The notes under the pieces: generated by a model
The model's input: the letters and a program-made list of their open reading frames with translations, nothing else
Told to the model about the DNA's origin: nothing
The model's database searches: none
From: Thermoplasmatota archaeon
GTDB taxonomy: Archaea; Thermoplasmatota; E2; DHVEG-1
Assembly: GCA_016927555.1 (NCBI GenBank)
Contig: JAFGML010000018.1
Coordinates: 1-45,880 of the forward strand
Length of the DNA stretch: 45,880 nucleotides
Direction: 5' to 3'
Made by a program: the position numbers and the translations under genes
Shown: positions 15,914 through 24,070 of the stretch, piece by piece
Position numbering within the stretch: the first letter of the stretch is position 1
Layout of the letters: every line of letters starts with the position of its first letter

Positions 15914-15950
15914 GACGATCCTATCGTCAAAACCTCTTTTTAAGGAGGAG
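15914..15950 (+). promoter_or_regulatory. stem-loop with T-tract ahead of the zinc protein gene
   Basis: GACGAT (15914-15919), loop CCT and ATCGTC (15923-15928) form a perfect 6-bp hairpin. CCTCTTTTT and then AAGGAGGAG (15942-15950) follow. The CCTC can pair with the GGAG of the ribosome-binding site, so two alternative folds are possible. It has the same layout as the element at 13720-13750. Confidence 0.5.
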
Positions 15951-15957
15951 AAATACT

Positions 15958-16239
15958 ATGGTAGATTGTGAAGAATGTGATAAGAAATTAGGTATTCTAG
16001 AAGGGTATCGTCATCCTGCATTAGGAACAAGATTTTTAGTATGCGGGAAATGTTACGATAAAATTGAAGGAGATATGGAAAGATGGAGAATGTATTGTCT
16101 TTCAGATTCATTCAACGCAGAATCATCCATAATTGACATCCAAACAGCATGGGATAAAAATATATCAAATGACCCTCTGTTACAAAAATGGTTTAACACT
16201 CTGTGGATGAAAATAGGATCTCAGCCGTGCAGAGAATAA
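15958..16239 (+). CDS. small protein with paired CxxC knuckles
   Basis: This 93-residue protein has CEEC (4-7) and CGKC (about 31-34), a likely zinc ribbon, followed by a mostly helical, tryptophan-containing tail. AAGGAGGAG just upstream gives a strong start at ATG 15958. I do not recognise the family. It is the main gene downstream of promoter module C and its microprotein, as the GH57 unit is for module B, and may belong to the same regulon. Confidence 0.6.
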   Translation: MVDCEECDKKLGILEGYRHPALGTRFLVCGKCYDKIEGDMERWRMYCLSDSFNAESSIIDIQTAWDKNISNDPLLQKWFNTLWMKIGSQPCRE

Positions 16240-16662
16240 GACATAAAAACCCTCATTTCTATTTTTTTTTTGTTACACACCCCATACTCGTTTCCATCAG
16301 GAAAATCGTCTTATATACCCATAAATCAATTCTGTATTTTACCCTGCGTGAAAACTAACGGTAGTAGAGCTTGAATCTTCTCTGCGGAAGGTATCCTTCA
16401 ACCCTCATGCACTATACTAAAATTCACCTCCTTAAAGTTACTGATAAAAAATACTATGAATAGTCATCTCTGGTCCATACTACGAATGACAACATAGGCC
16501 ACAGCAGCTAGATAACTATTTAAGCTAGGTGGGCATTATACTTCATAGAAAGAAAGAGAAAAAAGATTTTCACATTTTCGTTTTTTACGAACTTTTGGAT
16601 TTTTTTTATTTTCGTTCTTTTAAACAGTCCAGATATAAGAATCTGAGGCGGTGATAACGAAT
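16240..16662. promoter_or_regulatory. intergenic stretch with cold-shock promoter and T-rich leader
   Basis: The first part has a T-run (about 16262-16270) after the zinc protein gene that may end its transcript, and a TATA-like CTTATATACC near 16310-16319 with no gene behind it. TATTTAAG near 16518-16525 is the best TATA box for the cold-shock gene, giving a leader of about 115 nt. In that leader ACGAA (16587-16591) can pair with TTCGT upstream (16577-16581) or with TTCGT downstream (16611-16615). GAGG (16645-16648) and GGTGA (16650-16654) lie before ATG 16663. Confidence 0.5.
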
Positions 16663-16851
16663 ATGAAAGGAACAGTAAAATGGTACAATGATATGAAAGG
16701 ATTTGGCTTCATAGCCGGTGAAGATGGAAAAGAGACCTTTGTCCACAGAACATCGATACCTATGGGAGTTCATCTCTGTGAAGGAGACCAAGTTGAATAT
16801 CTTGTTGAAGACTCAGAACGAGGACAAAGAGCAACAAATGTAAAGAAGTAA
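16663..16851 (+). CDS. cold-shock domain protein (CspA family)
   Basis: This 62-residue protein is a single cold-shock OB-fold: MKGTVKWYN, RNP1-like KGFGFIA (12-18) and RNP2-like TFVH, ending in the usual ATNVKK. It binds single-stranded RNA or DNA and loosens RNA structure at low temperature. ATG 16663 is preferred over the in-frame GTG at 16651 because family members begin MKGTVKW. A long T-rich leader precedes it, as for many cold-shock genes. Cold-shock proteins are patchily distributed in archaea and often acquired laterally; its place in the AT-rich segment fits that. Confidence 0.93.
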   Translation: MKGTVKWYNDMKGFGFIAGEDGKETFVHRTSIPMGVHLCEGDQVEYLVEDSERGQRATNVKK

Positions 16852-16999
16852 AAAAAAAAAAAACACGTAATTGAATAATGTGCTTCTTGAAACTAGATAT
16901 ACTTTGATGCAATAGATAGTATAGCAAGCATCACTAGCTTCTTTTAACGCATTATTTAGTTAAGTGAAAAATAGTTATTTTAATTGGAGGTGATACACA

Positions 17000-17146
17000 A
17001 TGAATGATATAACTCAGAAACTTCAACAATTAACAAAATCTAGAGGGAATCCAAAATTGATCTATAAGCAATCAAATAAAAAGCCAGCTAGCGTATTTGT
17101 TGATGATTTATCAGTCAAACAGAAACCTGAAGAGCAACACAGGTAA
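17000..17146 (+). CDS. 48-residue hypothetical protein
   Basis: ATG 17000 follows a near-perfect ribosome-binding site GGAGGTGAT (16986-16994). The frame encodes 48 mostly polar residues (MNDITQKLQQLTKSRGN near the start, FVDDLS later) and ends at TAA 17144-17146. No motif is recognised. The strong site and the hairpin downstream (17192-17219) support a real short transcript. It stands alone between the cold-shock gene and the radical SAM gene. Confidence 0.5.
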   Translation: MNDITQKLQQLTKSRGNPKLIYKQSNKKPASVFVDDLSVKQKPEEQHR

Positions 17147-17759
17147 CAAGTTGATTCTCTTTACTTGGCAAGGTCATAATTGGTGGGTGACTCTCTTTTC
17201 TTTATTTCACTAAAAGAGAAGCCCATCTTTCTGATTTTTTTTATTGCCATAAATGATTAAAAAACCATATGCTTTGAATAATGTTTTTTCTGCTGTTGCT
17301 TCCTCTACATTGTAGTAAAAAAAGGTATGCCACTGAGAGGGTATCGACCTAGAGTGATATCCTCAGAGAAGAAAAACAGGTAGAATTATGCGTTATTATA
17401 TTGAAATCTTCTTCAGGTAAATAAAAAAAATGTATGGGACGTGAAATAGACCTCAGGTTCAAATCATGTAAAACAAATTGAACTTACGAGTCTAAAAATA
17501 CGTTTATGCTTTTCTCGAGATTCGGTTGTTATTTGGAGCATGTTAGGTATGTTTTTATTGCAAAGTGGAGAAGGGAAAGTAAATTGATATAAATAGTGAG
17601 TTTTCTATCATGATTTCTAACGATGAGCTTTTTGTAGTAGTATATATTTTTTAAAATGAAAAAAAAAAGTTGATATGAATCAGCACCAATAAGCCAGTTT
17701 ACTTCATAGGTGAAATACTCGCTGGTATTCAAACCTGAGAGAATGTCACGGTATTAATC
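17147..17759. other. gene-poor AT-rich stretch
   Basis: I see no convincing gene here. The left end has a hairpin and T-tract (17192-17245). The remainder is low in G+C with scattered A- and T-runs. A 67-codon minus-strand frame (17529-17732) has no ribosome-binding site and a biased, T-run-derived composition, so I do not call it. Confidence 0.5.
17192..17245 (+). terminator. hairpin followed by T-tract
   Basis: TCTCTTTT (17192-17199) pairs perfectly with AAAAGAGA (17212-17219) around a 12-nt loop. A run of eight T follows about 13 bases further on. It lies about 45 bases after the stop of the 48-residue frame and is a plausible transcript end. Confidence 0.35.
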
Positions 17760-19022
17760 TCATTGTTTTTTTCCAAAATAAAGAGTGTCATTTACTATGA
17801 ACGTTTTATATCCTGAGTTATTTAGGTATTTCTGAGCAGAACTCATTCTTTTAAATATTTCTTTGTTTGATACCTGTGGTTCGATACTTCCTGCTTCAGT
17901 ATCGGTTTTAATTGACATTACCATGATTATACCTAAGTCAAGACATGTTTCTTTAATAAAATCCAAAGTCTCTTTGAATTCCTGATTGGTTTCAGAAGGA
18001 AAACCTACAATGCAATGTGTTGCAAGAGCAAGACCTGAATTTGCTTTTTTTAATCTAATAAAAGCAGATTTTATTTCTCTCACATCTGAATACCGATTCA
18101 TATGCGTAAGGATTCTAGTATTCCCCGATTGAACAGGGATACATGTTGCCTTAATTTTTCCTTTTTTTACGATCTCTTCAAGTTCATCAACGTATTTTAC
18201 CACCCACCTAGGGTTTAACGCATAAATATTAATCCGATACTCTCCATCTATGTTTGTCATCTTCTCAAGCAAATCGGGAAAATTGCTATTGATATCTAAC
18301 CCGTAGCATCCTGTATCTTCAGCTGTCAGAAAAAAATTCGAATATCCTTTTTCTAAACCATTTTTAAATTCATTTAAGCAACTATGTAGAGGTTTGCTTT
18401 TAAAATCGCCAACTGCTTTTTTAATCCCACAATATGAACAATTCTGCCAGCAACCTGATGCAATTCTAATAATATACAGATCATCAATAGGAAGATTCAA
18501 TCCATAAAAACTATGTAAAATCAAATGATTTTCTCCAATTTTATTTTTAAACACCTGATCGAAAAAACCTACATACGCTCGTTTTGTCAAATCAAATTTT
18601 AAAAATAATAGTTTAAAAAGATCACTGATTTTATCTCTGTTGAAATTATTCCAAAGAGAATTACTATCTTCAATTTCAGAGAAACTGACTTTAGTTTTAG
18701 GGAAATACTTTTCAATTTCATCAATATGTTTTGTACTGAAAGATCTGCCATTGAAAAAATGGTCAAATCGTTTTTTATCCGTATCTGGTAAACAACCAGT
18801 TACAATAACCTCTCTATCATAGTTATTGAATTTCTTTATCTTTTTAAAGTATATATCCGCAAGAGAATTTCCAAAACCGCAAGTAATAATTAAAATGACA
18901 TCTGCTTTTTTCGGACTATCTACAATCTCATAATCATTTCTAATTAAATATTTCGAAATTCGAATCGTATCTAATTTTCTTCGATCACAAAGAAGTTCCG
19001 CGTCAATAAATACTTTCTTCAT
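17760..19022 (-). CDS. radical SAM protein related to MiaB/RimO methylthiotransferases, lacking a TRAM domain
   Basis: This 420-residue protein has an N-terminal UPF0004-like half with the three cluster cysteines in order (Cys12, Cys48 in ITCGFGN, Cys77 in VTGCLPD). The radical SAM CxxxCxxC follows in SGCWQNCSYCG (Cys191, 195, 198), then TAEDTGCYG, and IPVQSGN and VGFPSET further on. Methylthiotransferases use two 4Fe-4S clusters to add a methylthio group to tRNA or a protein. The usual C-terminal TRAM RNA-binding domain is absent: the protein ends soon after the radical SAM barrel. The spacer between the halves is longer than usual. Codon use is very AT-rich. A perfect inverted repeat overlaps the promoter. 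ATG 19022 may be nearly leaderless. Confidence 0.8.
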   Translation of the reverse strand: MKKVFIDAELLCDRRKLDTIRISKYLIRNDYEIVDSPKKADVILIITCGFGNSLADIYFKKIKKFNNYDREVIVTGCLPDTDKKRFDHFFNGRSFSTKHIDEIEKYFPKTKVSFSEIEDSNSLWNNFNRDKISDLFKLLFLKFDLTKRAYVGFFDQVFKNKIGENHLILHSFYGLNLPIDDLYIIRIASGCWQNCSYCGIKKAVGDFKSKPLHSCLNEFKNGLEKGYSNFFLTAEDTGCYGLDINSNFPDLLEKMTNIDGEYRINIYALNPRWVVKYVDELEEIVKKGKIKATCIPVQSGNTRILTHMNRYSDVREIKSAFIRLKKANSGLALATHCIVGFPSETNQEFKETLDFIKETCLDLGIIMVMSIKTDTEAGSIEPQVSNKEIFKRMSSAQKYLNNSGYKTFIVNDTLYFGKKQ

Positions 19023-19399
19023 CCTTAATTCCTATATATTACTTATATGGAAAACAAAAATTTATTGTTATTATTGTTTTCCACTATAGTCCTATTAAAT
19101 AAAAGGAGATTTTTGTTTAAATACCTTGGTAAAACTAGAATGTATCAGTCAAGAATTGGCTTTCTAAGGATAGGTTTTTAGGTTCAGGAGCGGGATTTAA
19201 ACCTGTAGTAATAGTGCCTCTGTAGGGAATGTAGGCCTAGAGTAAAATACTGGCACAGGAAAATCCTTTTTGTTTATTATAATATGAGAAAATTTTCAAA
19301 AATCGTATATAAAAAAAGGCAAGTTTTTAACTCAAGGTAATAGAGCCGAAAGTCGGTATCCAATTTTTAACATTTTAACAGAAGAAAAAATGGAAAAAG
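19023..19399. other. AT-rich gap between the radical SAM gene and tRNA-Phe
   Basis: The left end holds the radical SAM promoter and a dyad (19048-19083). Near 19304-19312 GTATATAAA forms a plus-strand TATA-like box with no recognised gene behind it. I found no integrase and no direct repeat of the tRNA 3' end here or near 11.4 kb by eye. Confidence 0.45.
19048..19083. promoter_or_regulatory. 10-bp perfect inverted repeat at the radical SAM promoter
   Basis: TGGAAAACAA (19048-19057) and TTGTTTTCCA (19074-19083) form a perfect dyad with a 16-nt AT spacer. On the minus strand the inner arm runs into CATATAAGT, the likely TATA box of the gene starting at 19022. The dyad therefore covers the upstream promoter region and could be an operator. 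Confidence 0.5.
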
Positions 19400-19472
19400 T
19401 GCCGCAGGAGGGGATCGAACCCTCGACATCACGGTCTTCAGCCGTGCACTCTCCCAGCTGAGTTACCGCGGC
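19400..19472 (-). tRNA. tRNA-Phe (GAA)
   Basis: Read on the minus strand, this folds as a complete cloverleaf: acceptor 5' GCCGCGG with a 3' CTGCGGC (one G-U pair), D-arm with CTCAGCTGGGAGAG, anticodon stem ACGGC/GCCGT with loop CTGAAGA (anticodon GAA), and T-arm with GGTTCGATCC. The discriminator base is A. CCA is not encoded. There is no intron. Its 3' end faces the AT-rich segment. Confidence 0.97.
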
Positions 19473-19493
19473 ATACTACGAAAAGGAAGTGGT

Positions 19494-19814
19494 TTATCCA
19501 AGCTCTTTGATGATCTCAGTGATGGTCTCTTGCATCTCTTTGAGCTTTGCTTTCAGCATCGGCATAGCCTTAGCAGCAGACTCTGTGGTCACTGCACCCT
19601 GAGGAGACGGCTCAATGAGCCCTTCCTGCTCTAGAATCCGTAGTGAGTACCGCACCATGTGCTGCGGATGTTTGGTCAACTCTGACAACTTAATGATACC
19701 TGCCGGCTCGTTCTGCTTCAGGGTCTGCAGGACAAGCACATGCCGTTTCAAAATATCGAGTTCCGTCTCAATCACATTGGTTAGAACAATCCTTTCTTTT
19801 CTCTCTGGTTTCAT
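19494..19814 (-). CDS. winged-helix transcriptional regulator
   Basis: This small protein of about 106 residues matches an archaeal group of predicted winged-helix regulators: an N-terminal helix LTNVIETELDILKRH, then helix-turn-helix IIKLSELTKHPQHMVRYSLR, the wing EGLIEPSPQGAVT, and a C-terminal helix that may mediate dimerisation. The ligand and targets are unknown. ATG 19814 is chosen for family fit; ATG 19832 in frame is possible. TTTAAATATA near 19868-19877 is its TATA box, in a region shared with the divergent nop5 gene. It sits just downstream of tRNA-Phe's 5' side. Confidence 0.8.
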   Translation of the reverse strand: MKPERKERIVLTNVIETELDILKRHVLVLQTLKQNEPAGIIKLSELTKHPQHMVRYSLRILEQEGLIEPSPQGAVTTESAAKAMPMLKAKLKEMQETITEIIKELG

Positions 19815-19953
19815 GAAAAACCCCCAATCCATGGTTACTTGTTAACACACGTAATACAAGTCCCTATATTTAAAATCTCTTTTAACTATCAGAGTAGAAA
19901 CCCCCCGGCGGTATCGTAAAGTACATTAAAACATATGGCTTATCATCTTCATC

Positions 19954-20847
19954 ATGACCTACTGTCTCATCACGAAGTGGTTTGGTACGTTTCTGTGCGA
20001 CGAAACTGGTGTGCAGGACAACATCCTGTTCCCCAAAGACGTACAAGAACTCACACGGCGATTACGAGACATGCAGGACAACAACATCCTTGAGGAAGAA
20101 CTAACAATAGTACACGACAGACCCGTGGTGGTCAATGAGAAGCGGCTCCAACACCTGGGTACCTACGATGCAGCACACCCCCTGTTCACGACGATCACCA
20201 TTACCGCTGCAGACTATGGGTTTACCCAAGACCTCCTCCACAGTGCCTCCCTCCGGCTTACACAGCAGCGTATCGATGAGCAACTCCACAGCCAGGATCT
20301 TCCACTCATCCAAATGGTCAACGCCCTTGATGACCTGGTTCAGACTGCGAATCTGCTCTCCGAACGACTCAGCTGCTGGTCACTAATTCCAACACCGAAA
20401 ACGAAAATACAACCCTTCGAACAAACACTCACAGCAGTCAACGATGAGATAACACGCCTCCAGAATCAAATTGAACTCGACATGAAAACCATTGCACCAA
20501 ACACCAGTGCGCTCATCGGACCACTCATCGGCGCACGACTCATCGCCCTTGCAGGAGGCATGCAACAACTAGCGCTGCTCCCAGCATCTACTGTACAGAT
20601 CCTTGGTGCAGAGAAAGCCCTGTTTCGATTCAAAAAAGAGGGGGGACGACCACCAAAACACGGGGTGATCTTCCAGCATCCCTTAATCAACCGGGCGCCA
20701 AAGACACAACGAGGAAAACTCGCCCGCCTCCTGGGCATCAAGCTCTCCTTGGCTATCAAAGCAGACGTGTTCACGAAGCGAGACATCGCAGCCCAACTCC
20801 AGCAGGACATTGACAAGAGGGTCCAGGAAATCAGAAAAACAGAGTAA
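19954..20847 (+). CDS. nop5: C/D-box RNP protein Nop5 (Nop56/58 family)
   Basis: This 297-residue protein is the archaeal scaffold of the box C/D RNP that guides 2'-O-methylation of rRNA and tRNA. The N-terminal third is the fibrillarin-binding domain. Coiled-coil NOSIC helices follow. The Nop domain is unmistakable: TSALIGPLIGARLIALAGG, PASTVQILGAEKALFRF and KHGVIFQHPLI (about 183-250). It recognises the C/D RNA together with L7Ae. Archaeal nop5 is usually next to the fibrillarin gene flpA; here neither neighbour is fibrillarin. The length is shorter than many homologues (about 350-400), mostly in the basic C-terminal tail. Confidence 0.93.
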   Translation: MTYCLITKWFGTFLCDETGVQDNILFPKDVQELTRRLRDMQDNNILEEELTIVHDRPVVVNEKRLQHLGTYDAAHPLFTTITITAADYGFTQDLLHSASLRLTQQRIDEQLHSQDLPLIQMVNALDDLVQTANLLSERLSCWSLIPTPKTKIQPFEQTLTAVNDEITRLQNQIELDMKTIAPNTSALIGPLIGARLIALAGGMQQLALLPASTVQILGAEKALFRFKKEGGRPPKHGVIFQHPLINRAPKTQRGKLARLLGIKLSLAIKADVFTKRDIAAQLQQDIDKRVQEIRKTE

Positions 20848-20878
20848 GACAAGCACAGAAAGAAAAGAAGAGCACGTG

Positions 20879-21121
20879 CTACTTTTCTTCTTTGAGAACC
20901 TTGAACTGCACGTCTTGCAGTTCCTTGATGTATGTATCCAGCTGCTGTATCGCGATTAGTAGCTTGTACATCTCACCATCTTGTGGAGTCGGTGGCACAG
21001 CTGACTGTGGGTTGTCCTCTCTAGTTTTATGAAACTCTGATGCATCGTACTTCTCTTTTAGAAAATCTCGAGCGGTCTTTAACATTTTGATTTGCTCAGA
21101 GAGCTCTTCAAAGGTGGTCAT
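20879..21121 (-). CDS. 80-residue coiled-coil hypothetical protein
   Basis: This small, charged protein has predicted helices at both ends (EELSEQIKMLKTARDFLKEK and LLIAIQQLDTYIKELQDVQF) and a proline-rich loop between them, suggesting a helical hairpin. AGGAGGA lies before ATG 21121, a strong ribosome-binding site. There is no family I recognise. It follows tgtA on the same strand after 94 bases and may be co-transcribed with it. Confidence 0.65.
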   Translation of the reverse strand: MTTFEELSEQIKMLKTARDFLKEKYDASEFHKTREDNPQSAVPPTPQDGEMYKLLIAIQQLDTYIKELQDVQFKVLKEEK

Positions 21122-21153
21122 ACTCTACTGTCCTCCTAACAAGTCAACAGCGT

Positions 21154-21170
21154 TGGAGTGCAACACTCCA
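21154..21170. terminator. GC-rich hairpin between tgtA and the small downstream gene
   Basis: TGGAGTG (21154-21160) pairs perfectly with CACTCCA (21164-21170) around a 3-nt loop. There is no T-run behind it on either strand, so it may be a processing or stability element rather than a terminator. Confidence 0.3.
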
Positions 21171-21215
21171 TGTAATACAGACGAGGATACAAATAGTTTT
21201 TGATGTGGGTTCTCC

Positions 21216-23156
21216 CTATGATGGGATGGATTCTCTGGTTTTCACTGCCACCCCCTGGCGGAAGGCAAGCATCTCGTCTCTGGCGAGCAGCGTTCGCCCC
21301 ACCCCAAGTAACGTGTCATCTGTATCGACGATGAGACACTCATCGTACGGACGTAACGCGGGGTCGCAGTCGGTGACAAATTTCGCAAACACGCTCTTTC
21401 CCTCACGAATGAAGGGGACTGCGTCATCTGCGACTACTACCCGGAGGAGCGGAGAAGGAAGATGCGTGTGTAAACACTGGCCCCCCTGCAGTTTGAGGGT
21501 GAAGCAGCCATCCTCGGCGCGCATGGACACGACGTGCTGGCCGTTGCAGAGGACATTGCGTATCTTCCCCGTCTTTTTCGATTTAATAATCCTCAGCGGC
21601 CCAGTGAACAACGCTGCTGAGGCACCGTACCCAAACTGCATGTCAGCAACCGCGGAGATCCGCTGGTGGTCCGAATCGATGGTTTTTCTCAAGGGTTTCT
21701 CCGTGGGTACTGTGTGGATTTCACCAGAGGAAATCACCGTTTTTCCCACAAGGAACTGCTCCATCAGGTGCTGTGCAACGTGCTGCGTGTCACCGTCAAC
21801 AGTCTCAGGGAACACTGATTGTGCCAGGGGGTACATCTCATCGAGCTCAAAGGGCACAGGACCAAGCGAGGAGTACACCACACAGGTGGCATGCATCTGT
21901 GAAGCAATCTGTCGATGCTGCTGTGCATAGAAAAAGGAATAGGGTTTGGTTCCCTCAGGGAAGACCACGGTCGTTGAGCAGCAGGGGTGGTACCTGCTGA
22001 ACAGTCGTTGATGGTACCGGTAGAGGGCCGGGCGATAGATCGTCTGTGGACCGGTGTAGAATAACGCGGTTGTCCTGCTAGCAGGTTCAACGTGTTCTAA
22101 CCATTCCAGATGCGCTGGTTCTCGTAAGACCCGCAAGGCATCCATCAGAGCGGGGTTGACAGCTGCTCGTTGTTCGACGAGCTCCCAGAGCCATCCGCCG
22201 TGTATTGCTGCTCGAATGGTTTTCAGTTCTGCGAAACTCACATACAAATTATGCAACGCTAGTTGTACAATTTGTTCTTTTGCTTCAAGGTTGTGTAGTT
22301 CCTTCGCAGTGTAGGTTGAACAGATAGGACAACAACATGGCAGCTCAGAGAGACCGTCAAGCTTCTCTGTGCCCCAGGGAAACATCATCCGGCCGTCGTT
22401 GGCATACTTTGCGTAGGCTGAGGAATCAAAAAAATCACAGCCGAGGGCAACAGCCAGCGGAAAAATCATGGGATGACCACACCCGAAGAGATGCACTGGT
22501 TTTGAGGGATCAAGACCTCGTTTTGCAGCAAGGATGCACCGGACGAGGTCAGCGTACCGCTGGTTTTCCATGAGCGGGACCACACCTCCGATGGGAAAGA
22601 AATCAGCGGCAAGCGCACTGAGCCGGCGTGCACACTGCTCCCTGAGATGCGGGTAGACGGAGCCTTGCACCGGGCAGGCTAAGGACATCGGTCCTTTCTC
22701 AGGTACACTGTGTGCTGCTCGTGCTACGGTTTCGTTGACGCTTGCTTCTGCGTCAGTCATGGTTTGACCTGGTGTCCCAAAGATATCAAGAATCGTACCG
22801 ATATCACTGCCGATGTCTCGTTGAAAACGTACGATGTCCAGCGGATCAACGGTCACATCACCGTAGACGTAGTTCTGAAAGGTCCCGGAATCAGTCATAA
22901 TCGGACCCGAGAAATCAAGCAGGGTATGCACACCGTGTTCCATCGCCTTTGTACGAAGGACGGGGTCTTTGTAGATGATGTAGGAGTTGGTGATGAGTAC
23001 CTGCATGCCAAATCGCTGCTGCATCTCTTTTGGCGTAATCATCATCTTATTGGGATTGAACACCGGCAGGAGATGTGGGGTCATCACGGTGCCATGTGGT
23101 GTCCGGAATGAGCAGATCCGGCCTGCAGCATCGCGTTCCTTGAGTTCAAAGACCAT
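21216..23156 (-). CDS. tgtA: archaeosine tRNA-guanine transglycosylase
   Basis: This 646-residue enzyme exchanges guanine-15 in archaeal tRNA for preQ0, the first step to archaeosine. The TIM-barrel has MTDSGTFQ (87-94), the nucleophile region DFFDSSAY (Asp241/Asp244) and the zinc site CxCxxC (Cys274, 276, 279) with His302. The C-terminal half carries the archaeal extension and a PUA domain for tRNA binding (last 80 or so residues). The frame stays open to a GTG at 23252, but a TATA box (CTATAAAAG, 23240-23248) lies inside those codons. The start is therefore ATG 23156, which also matches family N-termini (MVFELKERDAAGR). Confidence 0.93.
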   Translation of the reverse strand: MVFELKERDAAGRICSFRTPHGTVMTPHLLPVFNPNKMMITPKEMQQRFGMQVLITNSYIIYKDPVLRTKAMEHGVHTLLDFSGPIMTDSGTFQNYVYGDVTVDPLDIVRFQRDIGSDIGTILDIFGTPGQTMTDAEASVNETVARAAHSVPEKGPMSLACPVQGSVYPHLREQCARRLSALAADFFPIGGVVPLMENQRYADLVRCILAAKRGLDPSKPVHLFGCGHPMIFPLAVALGCDFFDSSAYAKYANDGRMMFPWGTEKLDGLSELPCCCPICSTYTAKELHNLEAKEQIVQLALHNLYVSFAELKTIRAAIHGGWLWELVEQRAAVNPALMDALRVLREPAHLEWLEHVEPASRTTALFYTGPQTIYRPALYRYHQRLFSRYHPCCSTTVVFPEGTKPYSFFYAQQHRQIASQMHATCVVYSSLGPVPFELDEMYPLAQSVFPETVDGDTQHVAQHLMEQFLVGKTVISSGEIHTVPTEKPLRKTIDSDHQRISAVADMQFGYGASAALFTGPLRIIKSKKTGKIRNVLCNGQHVVSMRAEDGCFTLKLQGGQCLHTHLPSPLLRVVVADDAVPFIREGKSVFAKFVTDCDPALRPYDECLIVDTDDTLLGVGRTLLARDEMLAFRQGVAVKTRESIPS

Positions 23157-23239
23157 AGGAGTCAACACCTGTGTAAGAGCAGCGTCCTTTTTAGGTTTTA
23201 GGAAGCTGGAGGGCAGCAGACGACAGCAGGCTGACTGTT

Positions 23240-23248
23240 CTTTTATAG
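23240..23248 (-). promoter_or_regulatory. TATA box of tgtA
   Basis: On the minus strand CTATAAAAG lies about 85 bases before ATG 23156. It places the transcript start near 23218 and excludes the longer reading frame starting at 23252. Confidence 0.55.
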
Positions 23249-23305
23249 ACACCCGTGTTTTGTCTGTACACCTTGACAGAAGAACAGAGCTACCATACTT
23301 TTTTT

Positions 23306-24070
23306 TTAGGCGATTTGCAGGGGGTTTACCACCCGCCGCAACGTTGCTATTGCTGAAAGCGAGGCCATGTAACTCGACTGCGGGTTGTCTGGATGCGGCA
23401 TGTTCTCTACTTCGGCTCGTAGTCTGCCGAAGCGACCATGAGCGAGGATCTTATGGTTAATCCTGGTTTCCACCGGGTCAGCAACAATCTCCACTTTTGT
23501 GTCATCAAAACCAACCCCGGCTAACGAGAGACACGCGGCAACGTTGATGTTCCGTGGGAAGCGTGTGACTGCTTCCCGTGCAGTGCCCTTAAACACCACG
23601 GTACGCTCATCAACAGATGTACCCAAGGAAACCGGTGACTTCGTGGTCACCAGGGTCACGCTATCCAGTTTTTCGACATTGGCTGCTACGACACCGTCGA
23701 TGCCGCACACCGCCCCTGAGGGAAGGTAGATTCTCCGATGGTGCTTCCGGGCGGCTTCTATCAGATGTGCACGGAAGGCATCGTCAAACAGACTGCCGAT
23801 GCTCATAATGATTAAATCCTTGCCTGCTTCCAGGGTTTTCATACCATACTGGTGCACCGCCTGTTGTGATGCTGCTTCGAACACTACATCAACGTGTGCT
23901 AGGAAGCGTTCCACAGGTTCAATGTGTGCTTTCTTCAGCTGTTTACAGAGCTTCTCTGAAGCTGTTTTGTTGGTGTCACAGAGGTAAATCGCATCGATGT
24001 CCGGCATACTATCTGCTGCTCGTGCGACGTCCGAGCCTATTGCGCCACATCCGATAATACCGAGGTTCAT
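23306..24070 (-). CDS. nadX: L-aspartate dehydrogenase
   Basis: This 254-residue enzyme converts aspartate to iminoaspartate with NAD(P), the first step of NAD synthesis. It begins with the dinucleotide loop GCGAIG (7-12). The family core follows: YLPSGAVCGIDG, NINVAACLSLAG, ADPVETRINHKI and ENMPHPDNPQSSYMASLSA, matching known aspartate dehydrogenases. ATG 24070 is chosen; a TTG five codons upstream is in frame but less likely. The gene is divergent from nadC across about 50 bases. The quinolinate synthase gene nadA, which acts between the two, is not in the window. Confidence 0.93.
   Translation of the reverse strand: MNLGIIGCGAIGSDVARAADSMPDIDAIYLCDTNKTASEKLCKQLKKAHIEPVERFLAHVDVVFEAASQQAVHQYGMKTLEAGKDLIIMSIGSLFDDAFRAHLIEAARKHHRRIYLPSGAVCGIDGVVAANVEKLDSVTLVTTKSPVSLGTSVDERTVVFKGTAREAVTRFPRNINVAACLSLAGVGFDDTKVEIVADPVETRINHKILAHGRFGRLRAEVENMPHPDNPQSSYMASLSAIATLRRVVNPLQIA

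Noticed and set aside
17529-17732. 67-codon minus-strand frame
   Set aside because: There is no ribosome-binding site, its composition derives from A/T runs, and it has no motif.
19400-19472. Duplicate of the tRNA-Phe 3' end as an attachment site near 11.4 kb
   Set aside because: I searched by eye around 11.38-11.55 kb and found no matching stretch.
23157-23252. Longer N-terminus for tgtA
   Set aside because: A TATA box lies inside those codons, and the family starts at MVFELKERD.
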